From NCBI RefSeq assembly GCF_006363815.1, contig NZ_RRYT01000007.1, positions 62,001 to 126,000 on the forward strand: a DNA stretch of 64,000 bases, read 5' to 3'. Source of the stretch: Thermomonospora catenispora. Its GTDB lineage: Bacteria > Actinomycetota > Actinomycetes > Streptosporangiales > Streptosporangiaceae. The notes beneath the pieces were generated by a model that saw nothing but the letters and a program-made list of their open reading frames with translations, did not search any database and was not told where the DNA came from. The translations under genes were made by a program, and so were the position numbers. Of this stretch, positions 54,938 through 63,446 are shown piece after piece (the stretch's first letter is position 1; each line of letters begins with the position of its first letter).

Positions 54938-55483
54938 CTACACCAGCCCGGCCAGCTTGTAGAGCACCAGCGATCCGGCCACCGCCACGTTCAGGCTCTG
55001 CCCGGTGCCCACCATCGGGATCTCCACCGCGGCGTCCAGCAGATCCAGCGCCTCGGGGGGGATGCCGTGCTGCTCGTGCCCCAGCACCACGACGGTGCGG
55101 GTCCGCGCCGGAGGCAGGTCGGCCAGCCGGATCGCCTCGTCGGCCAGCTCCACCCCGATCACGCGGCTTCCCCGGGCGCGCTGCCGTTCCAGCCACGACA
55201 GCGGGTCGCCGACCCAGTGCACGCAGGACGGGTGCCGCAGGGTGTTGCCGCGCCGCAGCGCCTCGGGCACCCAGGGGAACCGCGGCACGGCCAGGCAGGC
55301 GCCCACCGCGTCGCAGGTGCGCAGCAGCGTCCCCAGATTGGCGCCGTGCAGCGGCCACAGCGGGGCGGCGATCAGGTGGTCCCAGCAGGAGTGCGCCCGG
55401 CGGCGCCGCTGGCGGCGCAGCTCGCGGCGGGGCCGGACGCGGAGCGCGGGGGAGGCGGGCCGCCCGGCCCGCACGGCGGTCAT
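54938..55483 (-). CDS. TrmH/SpoU-family RNA methyltransferase
   Basis: A 181-aa methyltransferase with the trefoil-knot fold. Motif 1 is GANLGTLLRTCDAVG, motif 2 VVLGHEQHGIPPEALDLLD and motif 3 IPMVGTGQSLNVAVAGSLVLY. It uses SAM to methylate a ribose or base in tRNA or rRNA. The N terminus is very basic (RVRPRRELRRQRRRR). The start at 55483 lacks a strong ribosome site. Converges on mshC. Confidence 0.9.
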   Translation of the reverse strand: MTAVRAGRPASPALRVRPRRELRRQRRRRAHSCWDHLIAAPLWPLHGANLGTLLRTCDAVGACLAVPRFPWVPEALRRGNTLRHPSCVHWVGDPLSWLERQRARGSRVIGVELADEAIRLADLPPARTRTVVVLGHEQHGIPPEALDLLDAAVEIPMVGTGQSLNVAVAGSLVLYKLAGLV

Positions 55484-55619
55484 CGCGCCGAGGGGCGCAC
55501 ACCCCTCCGGAAGGTCGGAACGTCCATGCTTCGGCGCACTTGGCGGCGTGCGCGGGCCATCGACGACACGGGGCCGGCGAACGGTCGTTCCGCCAGCCCC
55601 GTCAAGTGTAGATCACGTC

Positions 55620-56480
55620 TCAGCCGTTCTCCCGGCCCCGCAGATACCGCTCGAACTCCCGGGCGATGGCCTCGCCGCTGGCCTCCGGAAGCTCGGCGGC
55701 GTCCTTCTGCTCCTCCAGCGCCCGCACGTACTCGGCCACCTCGGTGTCCTGCTCGGCGAGCTCGTTGACGCCGTGCTCCCAGGCGCGGGCCTCCTCCGGC
55801 AGCTCGCCCAGCGCCACGGTGAGTCCCAGCAGGTCCTCGACCCGGCGCAGCAGCGCCAGCGTCGCCTTCGGGGACGGCGGGTGGGACACATAGTGCGGCA
55901 CCGACGCCCACAGCGCCACCGTGCCGATGCTGGCCTTGGCGCAGGCGTCCTGCAGCACCCCCAGGATTCCGGTCGGACCCTCGTAGCGGCTGGGCTCGTA
56001 CCGGTGGGGCTCCAGGTGCAGGCCGCCGGCCGCGCTCGGGCCGGAGGTGGAGCCGCTCACCGGCACCGGGCGGGTGTGGGGGGCCTCGGCCAGCAGCGCG
56101 CCCAGCAGCACGCCGGTGCGCACGCCGAGCCGCTCCAGCGCCTCGATCAGCTCGCGGCAGAACGACTTCCAGCGGATGTTGGGCTCGATCCCGCGGATCA
56201 GCACCATGTCGCGCTCCGATCCGGGCGGACGGGCCCACGAGATGCGGGTGGTGGGCCAGGTGATGCTGCGGTGGACGCCGTCGACCAGCTCCACCGTCGG
56301 GCGGGTCACCTGGAAGTCGTAGTAGTCCTCCGGATCCAGCTCCGCGAGCGGGGACGCGTCCCAGGCGGACTCCAGATGCCGGATCACCCCGCTGGCCGCC
56401 TCCCCGGCGTCGTTCCAGCCCTCAAAGGCGGCCACAAAGACCGGGTCGACCAGCTCGGGCACGTTTTCGAACTCGATCAC
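55620..56480 (-). CDS. PAC2-family protein
   Basis: A 286-aa protein with VFVAAFEGWNDAGEAASGVI near the start and GILGVLQDACAKASIGTVAL, GLTVALGELPEEA in the later half, the pattern of PAC2 (proteasome-assembly-chaperone-like) proteins. The GTG start has AAGGAGG 8 nt upstream. In streptomycetes a similar gene adjoins mshC (SCO1662), as here. A role with the actinobacterial proteasome is possible but not shown. Confidence 0.92.
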   Translation of the reverse strand: MIEFENVPELVDPVFVAAFEGWNDAGEAASGVIRHLESAWDASPLAELDPEDYYDFQVTRPTVELVDGVHRSITWPTTRISWARPPGSERDMVLIRGIEPNIRWKSFCRELIEALERLGVRTGVLLGALLAEAPHTRPVPVSGSTSGPSAAGGLHLEPHRYEPSRYEGPTGILGVLQDACAKASIGTVALWASVPHYVSHPPSPKATLALLRRVEDLLGLTVALGELPEEARAWEHGVNELAEQDTEVAEYVRALEEQKDAAELPEASGEAIAREFERYLRGRENG

Positions 56481-56615
56481 CCCGCGCCTCCTTCCGACCT
56501 AGGTACAGCGTCACGGCGCGCGCCGTTGTTCCCGGGCGGGGCCGGGCCGGCGGCTGCGGTCGGCCGCTCATGATCGAATGAAGCCACCCTACGTCCTGGG
56601 GCGCCCGCGCGTCCT

Positions 56616-56657
56616 CCGCCGCGGGTCCCGGCCCGGCCGGGCCGGGACCCGCGGCGG
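56616..56657 (-). terminator. Near-perfect 20-bp palindrome after the stress-protein gene
   Basis: The 42-nt segment is almost fully self-complementary (arms 56616-56635 and 56638-56657), 5 nt after the minus-strand stop at 56663. Likely a strong hairpin terminator; no clear T-run. Confidence 0.65.
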
Positions 56658-56662
56658 ACGGG

Positions 56663-57124
56663 TCACTTCCTGCCGTCGGTGGTGTGCACGATGAGGATGT
56701 CGCACGGCGCCCGGTGCGACAGGTTGGCCGGCACCGAGCCCAGGATCCTGCCGGCCAGGCTGTTGAGGCCTCGGTTGCCGACGACCAGCAGGTCCGCCTT
56801 GCGCTCCTTGGCCGCCTTGACGAGCACGTCCACCGCGTCGCCCTGCACCGCGATCTCTTCGATCTCCGTGGCGCCGGCCGCCACCGCCCGCTCCCGCGCC
56901 GCCCGCAGCGCGTCCTCGGCCGGAGTCGCCCCCTGGACCTTGTAGGCCAGATCGCCCAGCTGGTCGGCCGCGCTGAGCCGGTCGCGCTCCCGCATCGGGT
57001 AGTACGCCGTCACCAGCACCAGGGTGGCCTCGGTGTCCGCGGACAGGCGCGCGGCTGCCTCCACCGCGCGGAAGGAGGAGTTCGAGCCGTCGGTGCCGAC
57101 GAGGATGGTGCGGTACGAGCCCAT
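56663..57124 (-). CDS. Universal stress protein (ATP-binding type)
   Basis: A 153-aa single-domain Usp. It starts ILVGTDGSNSSFRAVEAA, and LVVGNRGLNSLAGRILGSVP carries the G-2x-G-9x-G(S) ATP-binding pattern, more canonical than the Usp at 18025. It is divergent from metH, with 133 nt between the starts. GGAG lies upstream of the ATG. Confidence 0.93.
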   Translation of the reverse strand: MGSYRTILVGTDGSNSSFRAVEAAARLSADTEATLVLVTAYYPMRERDRLSAADQLGDLAYKVQGATPAEDALRAARERAVAAGATEIEEIAVQGDAVDVLVKAAKERKADLLVVGNRGLNSLAGRILGSVPANLSHRAPCDILIVHTTDGRK

Positions 57125-57243
57125 CGCCGCTCCTTACCGGGGAGTTAGTTACCGAAAGGAAACTTATCCGCTCCCCTATCGTCCCGTCACGGGATGCGGT
57201 GTTATTCACCTCCCTCTCCGAGGGTTCGGGAAAGGGCTGCGGC

Positions 57244-57249
57244 TAGAGT
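57244..57249 (+). promoter_or_regulatory. -10 box TAGAGT, leaderless metH
   Basis: TAGAGT ends 8 nt before the ATG at 57258. No room remains for a cobalamin riboswitch in the mRNA if transcription starts here. Confidence 0.6.
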
Positions 57250-57257
57250 TGTGGGCT

Positions 57258-60200
57258 ATGAGTGCATCCCCACAGTCGTTGCGTCAGGCTCTCCGGGAAC
57301 GAGTCGTCGTGGCGGACGGCGCGATGGGGACGATGCTCCAGGCGCAGAACCCCACCCTGGACGACTTCCAGGGCCATGAGGGCTGCAATGAGATCCTCAA
57401 CGTCACCCGTCCGGACATCGTCCGGGCGGTGCACGAGGCCTACCTGGACGTCGGCGTCGACTGCATCGAGACCAACACCTTCGGCGCCAACCTGGGCAAC
57501 TTCGGCGAATACGGCATCGTCGAGCGGATCGAGGAGCTGTCCGAGGTCGGCGCCCGCATCGCCCGCGAGGTCGCCGACGCCTACTCCACGCCCGACCGGC
57601 CCCGCTGGGTGATCGGCTCCATGGGCCCCGGCACCAAGCTGCCGACGCTCGGCCACGTCACCTACGCCGAGCTGCGCGATGCCTACGAGCGCAACGCGGC
57701 CGGACTGATCGCCGGGGGCGTCGACGCCCTGCTGGTGGAGACGTGCCAGGACCTGCTGCAGGCCAAGGCCGCCCTGAACGGCGCCCGCCGGGCCATCGAG
57801 GCCGCCGGCGTCGACGTGGTGCTGATCGGCCAGGTCACCATCGAGCAGAACGGCGCCATGCTGATGGGGTCGGAGATCGGCGCCGCGCTCACCGCGTTGG
57901 AGCCGCTGGGCCTGGACCTGATCGGCCTCAACTGCGCCACCGGCCCCGCGGAGATGAGCGAGCACCTGCGCTACCTGGCCCGGCACGCCCGCATCGGCCT
58001 GTCCTGCATGCCCAACGCCGGGCTGCCCGAGCTGACCGCCGACGGCGCCCGCTATCCGCTGACCCCGCAGGAGCTGGCCGACGCCCACGAGATCTTCGTC
58101 CGCGACTACGGCCTGTCCCTGGTGGGCGGCTGCTGCGGCACCACCCCCGAGCATCTGCGCCTGGTCGTCGAGCGCGTCCGGGGGCGCGAGGTCGCCGCCC
58201 GCCGGCCGCGTCCCGAGCCCGGCGCCTCCTCGCTGTACCAGCACGTCCCGTTCCGCCAGGACACCTCCTACCTGGCGATCGGGGAGCGCACCAACGCCAA
58301 CGGCTCCAAGGCCTTCCGCGAGGCGATGCTGGCCGAGCGATGGGACGACTGCGTGCGGATCGCCCGCGACCAGGCCCGCGACGGCGCCCACATGATCGAC
58401 CTGTGCGTCGACTACGTGGGCCGCGACGGCGTGTCCGACATGCGGGAGCTGGCGTTCCGGCTCGCCACCGCCTCCACCCTGCCGATCGTGCTGGACTCCA
58501 CCGAGCCGGACGTGCTGCGCGCCGGGCTGGAGATGCTCGGCGGCCGGGCGCTGGTCAACTCGGTCAACTACGAGGACGGCCGGGGCCCCGGGTCCCGGTT
58601 CCACCGCACCATGACCGCCGTCCGCGAGCACGGCGCCGCGGTGGTGGTGATGTGCATCGACGAGAACGGCCAGGCCCGCACCGCCGCCGACAAGGTCCGC
58701 ATCGCCTGCGAGATCATCGAGGACCTGACCGGCGAGTGGGGGATGCGGCTGGAGGACATCGTCGTCGACTGCCTGACCTTCCCCATCGCCACCGGCCAGG
58801 AGGAGACCCGCCGCGACGCCCTGGAGACCATCGAGGCGATCGCCGAGCTCAAGCGCCGGTACCCGGACGTGCAGACCACGCTGGGCGTCTCCAACGTCTC
58901 CTTCGGCCTCAACCCGGCCGCCCGGATCGTGCTGAACTCGGTGTTCCTCAACGAGTGCGTCAACGCCGGGCTGGACTCGGCCATCGTGCACGCCTCCAAG
59001 ATCCTGCCGATGGCGCGGATCCCCGACGAGCAGCGCCGGGTCGCGCTCGACCTGGTCTACGACCGGCGCCGCGAGGGCTATGACCCGCTGCAGCGGTTCA
59101 TGGAGCTGTTCGAGGGCGTGGACGCCGCGTCGATGCGCGCTTCCCGCGCCGAGGAGCTGGCCGCGCTGCCGCTGTGGGAGCGCCTCAAGCGGCGCATCAT
59201 CGACGGCGAGGCCGACGGCCTGGAGGCCGACCTGGACGAGGCGCTCACCCAGCGCCCCGCCCTGGAGATCATCAACGACGTGCTGCTGGACGGCATGAAG
59301 ACCGTCGGCGACCTGTTCGGCTCCGGACAGATGCAGTTGCCGTTCGTGCTGCAGTCCGCCGAGGTGATGAAGACCGCGGTGGCCTACCTGGAGCCGCACA
59401 TGGAGAAGGTCGAGGGCGAGACGGGCTCCAAGGGCCGGATCGTGCTGGCCACCGTCAAGGGCGATGTGCACGACATCGGCAAGAACCTGGTCGACATCAT
59501 CTTGAGCAACAACGGCTATGAGGTGATCAACCTCGGCATCAAGCAGCCGATGTCGGCCATCCTCGAGGCCGCCAAGGAGCATCGCGCCGACGTCATCGGC
59601 ATGTCCGGGCTGTTGGTCAAGTCCACGGTGGTCATGAAGGAGAACCTGGAGGAGCTCAACGCCCGCGGCCTGGCGCGCGAGTGGCCGGTGCTGCTCGGCG
59701 GCGCCGCGCTCACCCGCTCCTACGTCGAGCAGGACCTGGCCGAGATGTTCGAGGGCGAGGTCCGCTACGCCCGCGACGCCTTCGAGGGTCTGCGGCTGAT
59801 GGACGCCTTCATGGCCGTCAAGCGCGGCGAGGAGGGCGCCCAGCTGCCGCCGCTGCGCAGGCGGCGGGTCAAGGCCGGGGCGACCCTCAAGGTCACCGAG
59901 CCGGAGGACATGCCGGCCCGTTCCGACGTGGCCGTCGACAACCCGGTGCCCGAACCGCCGTTCTGGGGCGACCGCATCGTCAAGGGCGTCCCGCTGGCCG
60001 ACTATGCGGCCTTCCTGGACGAGCGGGCCACCTTCATGGGCCAGTGGGGCCTCAAGCCCGCCCGCGGCGACGACGGCCCGAGCTATGAGGAGCTGGTGGA
60101 GACCGAGGGGCGTCCCCGGTTGCGGATGTGGCTGGACCGCATCCAGTCCGAGGGCCTGATCGAGGCCGCCGTCGTCTACGGCTACTTCCCGGCCGTCAGC

Positions 60201-60737
60201 GAGGGCGACGACCTGGTGATCTTGAACGAGGACGGCTCGGAGCGGGAGCGGATCACCTTCCCCCGGCAGCGCCGTGACCGGCACCTGTGCCTGGCCGACT
60301 TCTTCCGGCCGCGCGAGTCCGGGGAGACCGACGTGGTCGCCTTCCAGCTCGTCACCGTCGGGTCGAAGGTGTCGCAGGCCACCGCGGAGCTGTTCGCCAA
60401 GAACGCCTACCGCGACTATCTGGAGCTGCACGGCCTGTCGGTGCAGCTCACCGAGGCGCTGGCGGAGTACTGGCACGCCCGGGTGCGCGCCGAGATCGGG
60501 TTCGGCGAGGAGGACCCCGACGACCTGGAGGGCTTCTTCAGGGTCGACTACCGGGGCGCCCGCTACTCCTTCGGCTACCCGGCCTGCCCGGACCTGGAGA
60601 ACCGCGCCGTGGTGATGCGGCTGCTGCGGCCGGAGCGGATCGGCGTCGCCCTCTCGGAGGAGTGCCAGCTGGTGCCCGAGCAGTCCACCGACGCCCTCAT
60701 CGTGCACCACCCCGAGGCCAAGTACTTCAACGTCTGA
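57258..60737 (+). CDS. metH: Cobalamin-dependent methionine synthase MetH
   Basis: A 1159-aa modular enzyme transferring a methyl group from methyl-tetrahydrofolate to homocysteine through cobalamin. Domain order: homocysteine (about 1-310; zinc ligands C226, C292, C293), folate (about 340-610; ERTNANGSKAFREAM), cap (about 630-720), B12 (about 725-870; DVHDIGKN with lower-axial H738) and the SAM reactivation domain (about 900-1159; RVDYRGARYSFGYPACPDLE). The ATG at 57258 gives the standard start. It is followed by a HAD gene on the same strand. Confidence 0.97.
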   Translation: MSASPQSLRQALRERVVVADGAMGTMLQAQNPTLDDFQGHEGCNEILNVTRPDIVRAVHEAYLDVGVDCIETNTFGANLGNFGEYGIVERIEELSEVGARIAREVADAYSTPDRPRWVIGSMGPGTKLPTLGHVTYAELRDAYERNAAGLIAGGVDALLVETCQDLLQAKAALNGARRAIEAAGVDVVLIGQVTIEQNGAMLMGSEIGAALTALEPLGLDLIGLNCATGPAEMSEHLRYLARHARIGLSCMPNAGLPELTADGARYPLTPQELADAHEIFVRDYGLSLVGGCCGTTPEHLRLVVERVRGREVAARRPRPEPGASSLYQHVPFRQDTSYLAIGERTNANGSKAFREAMLAERWDDCVRIARDQARDGAHMIDLCVDYVGRDGVSDMRELAFRLATASTLPIVLDSTEPDVLRAGLEMLGGRALVNSVNYEDGRGPGSRFHRTMTAVREHGAAVVVMCIDENGQARTAADKVRIACEIIEDLTGEWGMRLEDIVVDCLTFPIATGQEETRRDALETIEAIAELKRRYPDVQTTLGVSNVSFGLNPAARIVLNSVFLNECVNAGLDSAIVHASKILPMARIPDEQRRVALDLVYDRRREGYDPLQRFMELFEGVDAASMRASRAEELAALPLWERLKRRIIDGEADGLEADLDEALTQRPALEIINDVLLDGMKTVGDLFGSGQMQLPFVLQSAEVMKTAVAYLEPHMEKVEGETGSKGRIVLATVKGDVHDIGKNLVDIILSNNGYEVINLGIKQPMSAILEAAKEHRADVIGMSGLLVKSTVVMKENLEELNARGLAREWPVLLGGAALTRSYVEQDLAEMFEGEVRYARDAFEGLRLMDAFMAVKRGEEGAQLPPLRRRRVKAGATLKVTEPEDMPARSDVAVDNPVPEPPFWGDRIVKGVPLADYAAFLDERATFMGQWGLKPARGDDGPSYEELVETEGRPRLRMWLDRIQSEGLIEAAVVYGYFPAVSEGDDLVILNEDGSERERITFPRQRRDRHLCLADFFRPRESGETDVVAFQLVTVGSKVSQATAELFAKNAYRDYLELHGLSVQLTEALAEYWHARVRAEIGFGEEDPDDLEGFFRVDYRGARYSFGYPACPDLENRAVVMRLLRPERIGVALSEECQLVPEQSTDALIVHHPEAKYFNV

Positions 60738-60814
60738 TCCAGCGGCCTTCAACGTCCGAACCAGCGGCGTTCGCGCCGCCGATCCCGGGCCGGGCCCGGG
60801 GAAGGGGGATGTGC

Positions 60815-61480
60815 GTGCCCGACACCGGGCCGCAGGCCGTCCTGTTCGACATGGACGGCCTGCTCATCGACTCTGAGCGGATGTGGTTCGAGGTCGAGAC
60901 CGAGGTGATGGCCTGGCTCGGCGGTCCCTGGGGTCTCGAGCACCAGAGGAAGATGGTCGGCGGCTCGCTGGGCCGGGCCGCCGCCTACATGCTGTCCCTG
61001 ACCGGGCCGGTCGCCTCGCAGCGGGAGGTCGAGCGGCGGCTGCTGGAGGGCATGGCGGAGCGGCTGAGCGAGTCGGCCCCCCTGATGCCCGGGGCCAAGG
61101 AGCTGCTCGCCGAGGTGCGCGCCGCGCAGATCCCCACCGCCCTGGTCTCCTCCAGCCACCGGGTGCTCATCGAGGCCGTGCTGGACGGCGTCGGCCGGGA
61201 GAACTTCGACGTCACGGTGGCCGGCGACGAGGTCGCGCGGCACAAGCCCGACCCCGAGCCGTATCTGACCGCCGCGGCGCGGCTGGCGGTCGATCCGCGG
61301 CGCTGCGTCGCCCTGGAGGACTCGCCGACCGGCGTGGCCGCCGCCGAGGCCGCCGGATGCGTCACGGTCGCGGTGCCGGGGGTCGTCCCCGTGCCCCCCG
61401 CGCCCGGCAGAACCGTCGTCGAATCGTTGCAGGATCTTGATCTCGCCGTGCTGCGGGACCTGGTCCGCGGGGCCCGCTGA
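60815..61480 (+). CDS. HAD-superfamily phosphatase
   Basis: A 221-aa hydrolase of the beta-phosphoglucomutase-like subgroup: motif I AVLFDMDGLLIDSE, motif II ALVSSSH, motif III Lys in RHKPDPEPYL and motif IV ALEDSPTGVAAAEAAG. The GTG at 60815 has GAAGGGGG 6 nt upstream; an ATG at 60809 is an alternative. It follows metH by 77 nt. Substrate is probably a sugar or nucleoside phosphate; not resolvable. Confidence 0.92.
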   Translation: MPDTGPQAVLFDMDGLLIDSERMWFEVETEVMAWLGGPWGLEHQRKMVGGSLGRAAAYMLSLTGPVASQREVERRLLEGMAERLSESAPLMPGAKELLAEVRAAQIPTALVSSSHRVLIEAVLDGVGRENFDVTVAGDEVARHKPDPEPYLTAAARLAVDPRRCVALEDSPTGVAAAEAAGCVTVAVPGVVPVPPAPGRTVVESLQDLDLAVLRDLVRGAR

Positions 61481-61613
61481 GGCCCTCGGGAGGACCTCCG
61501 TCGGGAGGATTCGCGGAGAACGGGAACCCTGCGCCCGGATGAGGAGTCTTTCGTTATGTACGTGTGACGATGGTCGTGGACGCGTACGCGAGGACGAAGG
61601 CGGGGGACCCGGC

Positions 61614-62033
61614 ATGGGAGACGAGATGCTCTTCATGATCAGCCTCGGGATCACGGTGCTGGGGCTGGTCATCAGCTACGGAGTGGGCAAGCGCCGGGGC
61701 GCCGCCTCGGGGTTGCGCGGCGTCTCGCTGTCGCTGATCCCGCTGGCGGCCGCCCTGACCGGCGTCACCGAGTTCATCGCCGATCTGGTGCTCAGCCCCG
61801 CCCGGTGGGTCGGCGTGGCCCTGGCCGGGCTCGCCGTGCTGCTGTACCTGGTCTCCGGCGTCATGCTCAGCCGCCGGGGCCCCGGCGGCGCCCTGGAGGG
61901 CGGCGGGCGGACGGCGCGCGGGGAGCAGGGGGCGGGCCGCCCCCGGCGGGCCGTCGAGCGCTCTGCGGGCCCCGCCGCCGACCCCGAGATGGCCGAGATC
62001 GAGGAGATCCTGCGCCGCCGCGGCATCACCTGA
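61614..62033 (+). CDS. Small multi-pass membrane protein (139 aa)
   Basis: Three hydrophobic helices (MLFMISLGITVLGLVISYGV, SLIPLAAALTGVTEFIADLV, VGVALAGLAVLLYLVSGVM) followed by a charged cytoplasmic tail ending in MAEIEEILRRRGIT. The ATG at 61614 begins just before the first helix, with GGGGGA upstream. Similar actinobacterial proteins are unannotated. Function unknown. Confidence 0.7.
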   Translation: MGDEMLFMISLGITVLGLVISYGVGKRRGAASGLRGVSLSLIPLAAALTGVTEFIADLVLSPARWVGVALAGLAVLLYLVSGVMLSRRGPGGALEGGGRTARGEQGAGRPRRAVERSAGPAADPEMAEIEEILRRRGIT

Positions 62034-62141
62034 TCCGCCGGCCGGGCCGGAAGTCCTCCCGACGAGCGGCGGCCTCCACGGCTGATCGGTATCACCTCGG
62101 ACTCGGAACGGTAAAGCTTCCTGCGGCGCCCTCGGTTCGAT

Positions 62142-62172
62142 TTGGCACCGGGTACCTACTCGCACGTAATAT
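62142..62172 (+). promoter_or_regulatory. Promoter of the peptide-transport operon
   Basis: TTGGCA (62142-62147) and TAATAT (62167-62172) with a 19-nt spacer; the -10 is AT-rich and stands out. Start of transcription would be near 62179. Confidence 0.5.
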
Positions 62173-62408
62173 CTGGGCGTTTTGTCCTCCCGGGTGATCC
62201 TGACCCGTCAGCGCCCCAGATGACGACGTGATCACAAGTCGGACACGGGTACTTTCGGGCATTGGTCCCGGGATGGATGCTCAGTGCTGGAGGGCTAGGT
62301 TTCCCTCCAGCGAACGCGCTGTCAGGAGCAGGAAGCCCCGGGTGCGCCCACCCGGGTCCGTGCCCTGACTGCTCGGCAGCGTTGCCGACGTGCAGGGAGG
62401 TACCGAGC
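62173..62408 (+). promoter_or_regulatory. Structured 5' leader (about 230 nt) of the peptide ABC operon
   Basis: Between the promoter and the GTG of the permease, four hairpins can form: 9 bp (62286-62294 with 62303-62311), an outer GTCAGG/CCTGAC (62321-62326 with 62364-62369) enclosing an 8-bp CCCGGGTG/CACCCGGG (62337-62344 with 62349-62356), and TCGGCA/TGCCGA just before the GGGAGGT ribosome site. I cannot match it to a known riboswitch class. It may regulate translation or protect the mRNA. Confidence 0.45.
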
Positions 62409-63407
62409 GTGACCGCGCCGATCGAGGTGTCCGGGTCTGAGACGCAGGCTCAGCCCGAGGCCGTCCTCGAGGGGGTCGAGAAGAAGTCCATCCAGGGCCG
62501 TTCGCTCGGCCAGATCGCCTGGATGCGGCTCAAGCGCGACAGGGTCGCCATGGCCGGCGGCGTCGTGATCGTCCTGCTGATCCTGCTCGCGGTGTTCGCG
62601 CCCCTGGTGGTCCGTCTGCTGGGGCACCCGCCCAATGAGTTCCACCAGGACCTCATCGACCCCACGCTCGGCAAGCCGCTGAAGCCCTTCGGCGGCGTCA
62701 GCGCCGACTTCCTGTTCGGTCTCGAGCCGGGCAACGGCCGGGACGTGTTCAGCCGGGTCGTCTACGGCGCCCGGGTCTCGCTGCTGGTCGGCTTCCTGGC
62801 CACCCTGGTCGCGGTGGTGATCGGCACCACCCTCGGCGTCGTCGCCGGCTACTTCGGCGGCTGGGTGGACTCCCTGATCGCCCGGCTGATGGACATCTTC
62901 CTGGCCTTCCCGCTGCTGCTGTTCTCCATCGCGGTGGTCGGCGTGATCCCGCAGCGGATGTGGGGACTGAGCGGGAACGGGCTGCGGATGGCCGTGCTGG
63001 TGTTCATCATCGGCTTCTTCAGCTGGCCCTACATCGGTCGTATCGTGCGCGGCCAGACCCTGTCGCTGCGCGAGCGCGAGTTCGTGGACGCCGCCCGCAG
63101 CCTGGGGGCGAGCAACACCTACATCATCGTCCGGGAGATCCTGCCCAACCTGGTGGCGCCGATCCTGGTCTACGCGACCCTGCTGATCCCCACCAACATC
63201 CTGTTCGAGGCGGGACTGTCCTTCCTCGGCGTCGGCATCAATCCGCCCACCCCCGCCTGGGGGAGCATGCTGTCGGACGCGATCGGCACCTACCGCATCG
63301 CCCCGCACTTCGTCCTCGCGCCCGGCCTGGCGATCTTCGTCACGGTCTTGGCCTTCAACCTGTTCGGCGACGGTCTGCGGGACGCGCTCGACCCGCGCAC
63401 GCGCTGA
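62409..63407 (+). CDS. Peptide/nickel-type ABC transporter permease (DppC-like)
   Basis: A 332-aa inner-membrane permease with an N-terminal amphipathic part, then helix VVIVLLILLAVFAPLVV and five further helices. The coupling motif region EFVDAARSLGASNTYIIVREILPN is typical of DppC/OppC, and the end GLRDALDPRTR is standard. GGGAGGT lies 8 nt before the GTG. It is followed by the substrate-binding protein, so the rest of the operon (DppB-like permease and ATPases) likely lies beyond the window. Substrate unknown. Confidence 0.93.
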   Translation: MTAPIEVSGSETQAQPEAVLEGVEKKSIQGRSLGQIAWMRLKRDRVAMAGGVVIVLLILLAVFAPLVVRLLGHPPNEFHQDLIDPTLGKPLKPFGGVSADFLFGLEPGNGRDVFSRVVYGARVSLLVGFLATLVAVVIGTTLGVVAGYFGGWVDSLIARLMDIFLAFPLLLFSIAVVGVIPQRMWGLSGNGLRMAVLVFIIGFFSWPYIGRIVRGQTLSLREREFVDAARSLGASNTYIIVREILPNLVAPILVYATLLIPTNILFEAGLSFLGVGINPPTPAWGSMLSDAIGTYRIAPHFVLAPGLAIFVTVLAFNLFGDGLRDALDPRTR

Positions 63408-63446
63408 ACGGATGCCTGGGAACACCGATCTATGAAAGGGCACTTG

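Noticed and set aside
57125-57257. Cobalamin riboswitch before metH
   Set aside because: The -10 box TAGAGT ends 8 nt before the ATG and the gap is only 133 nt; no B12-box-like sequence was seen.
62034-62141. A small gene in the region before the peptide-transport promoter
   Set aside because: No frame has a start with a ribosome site and a coherent translation.
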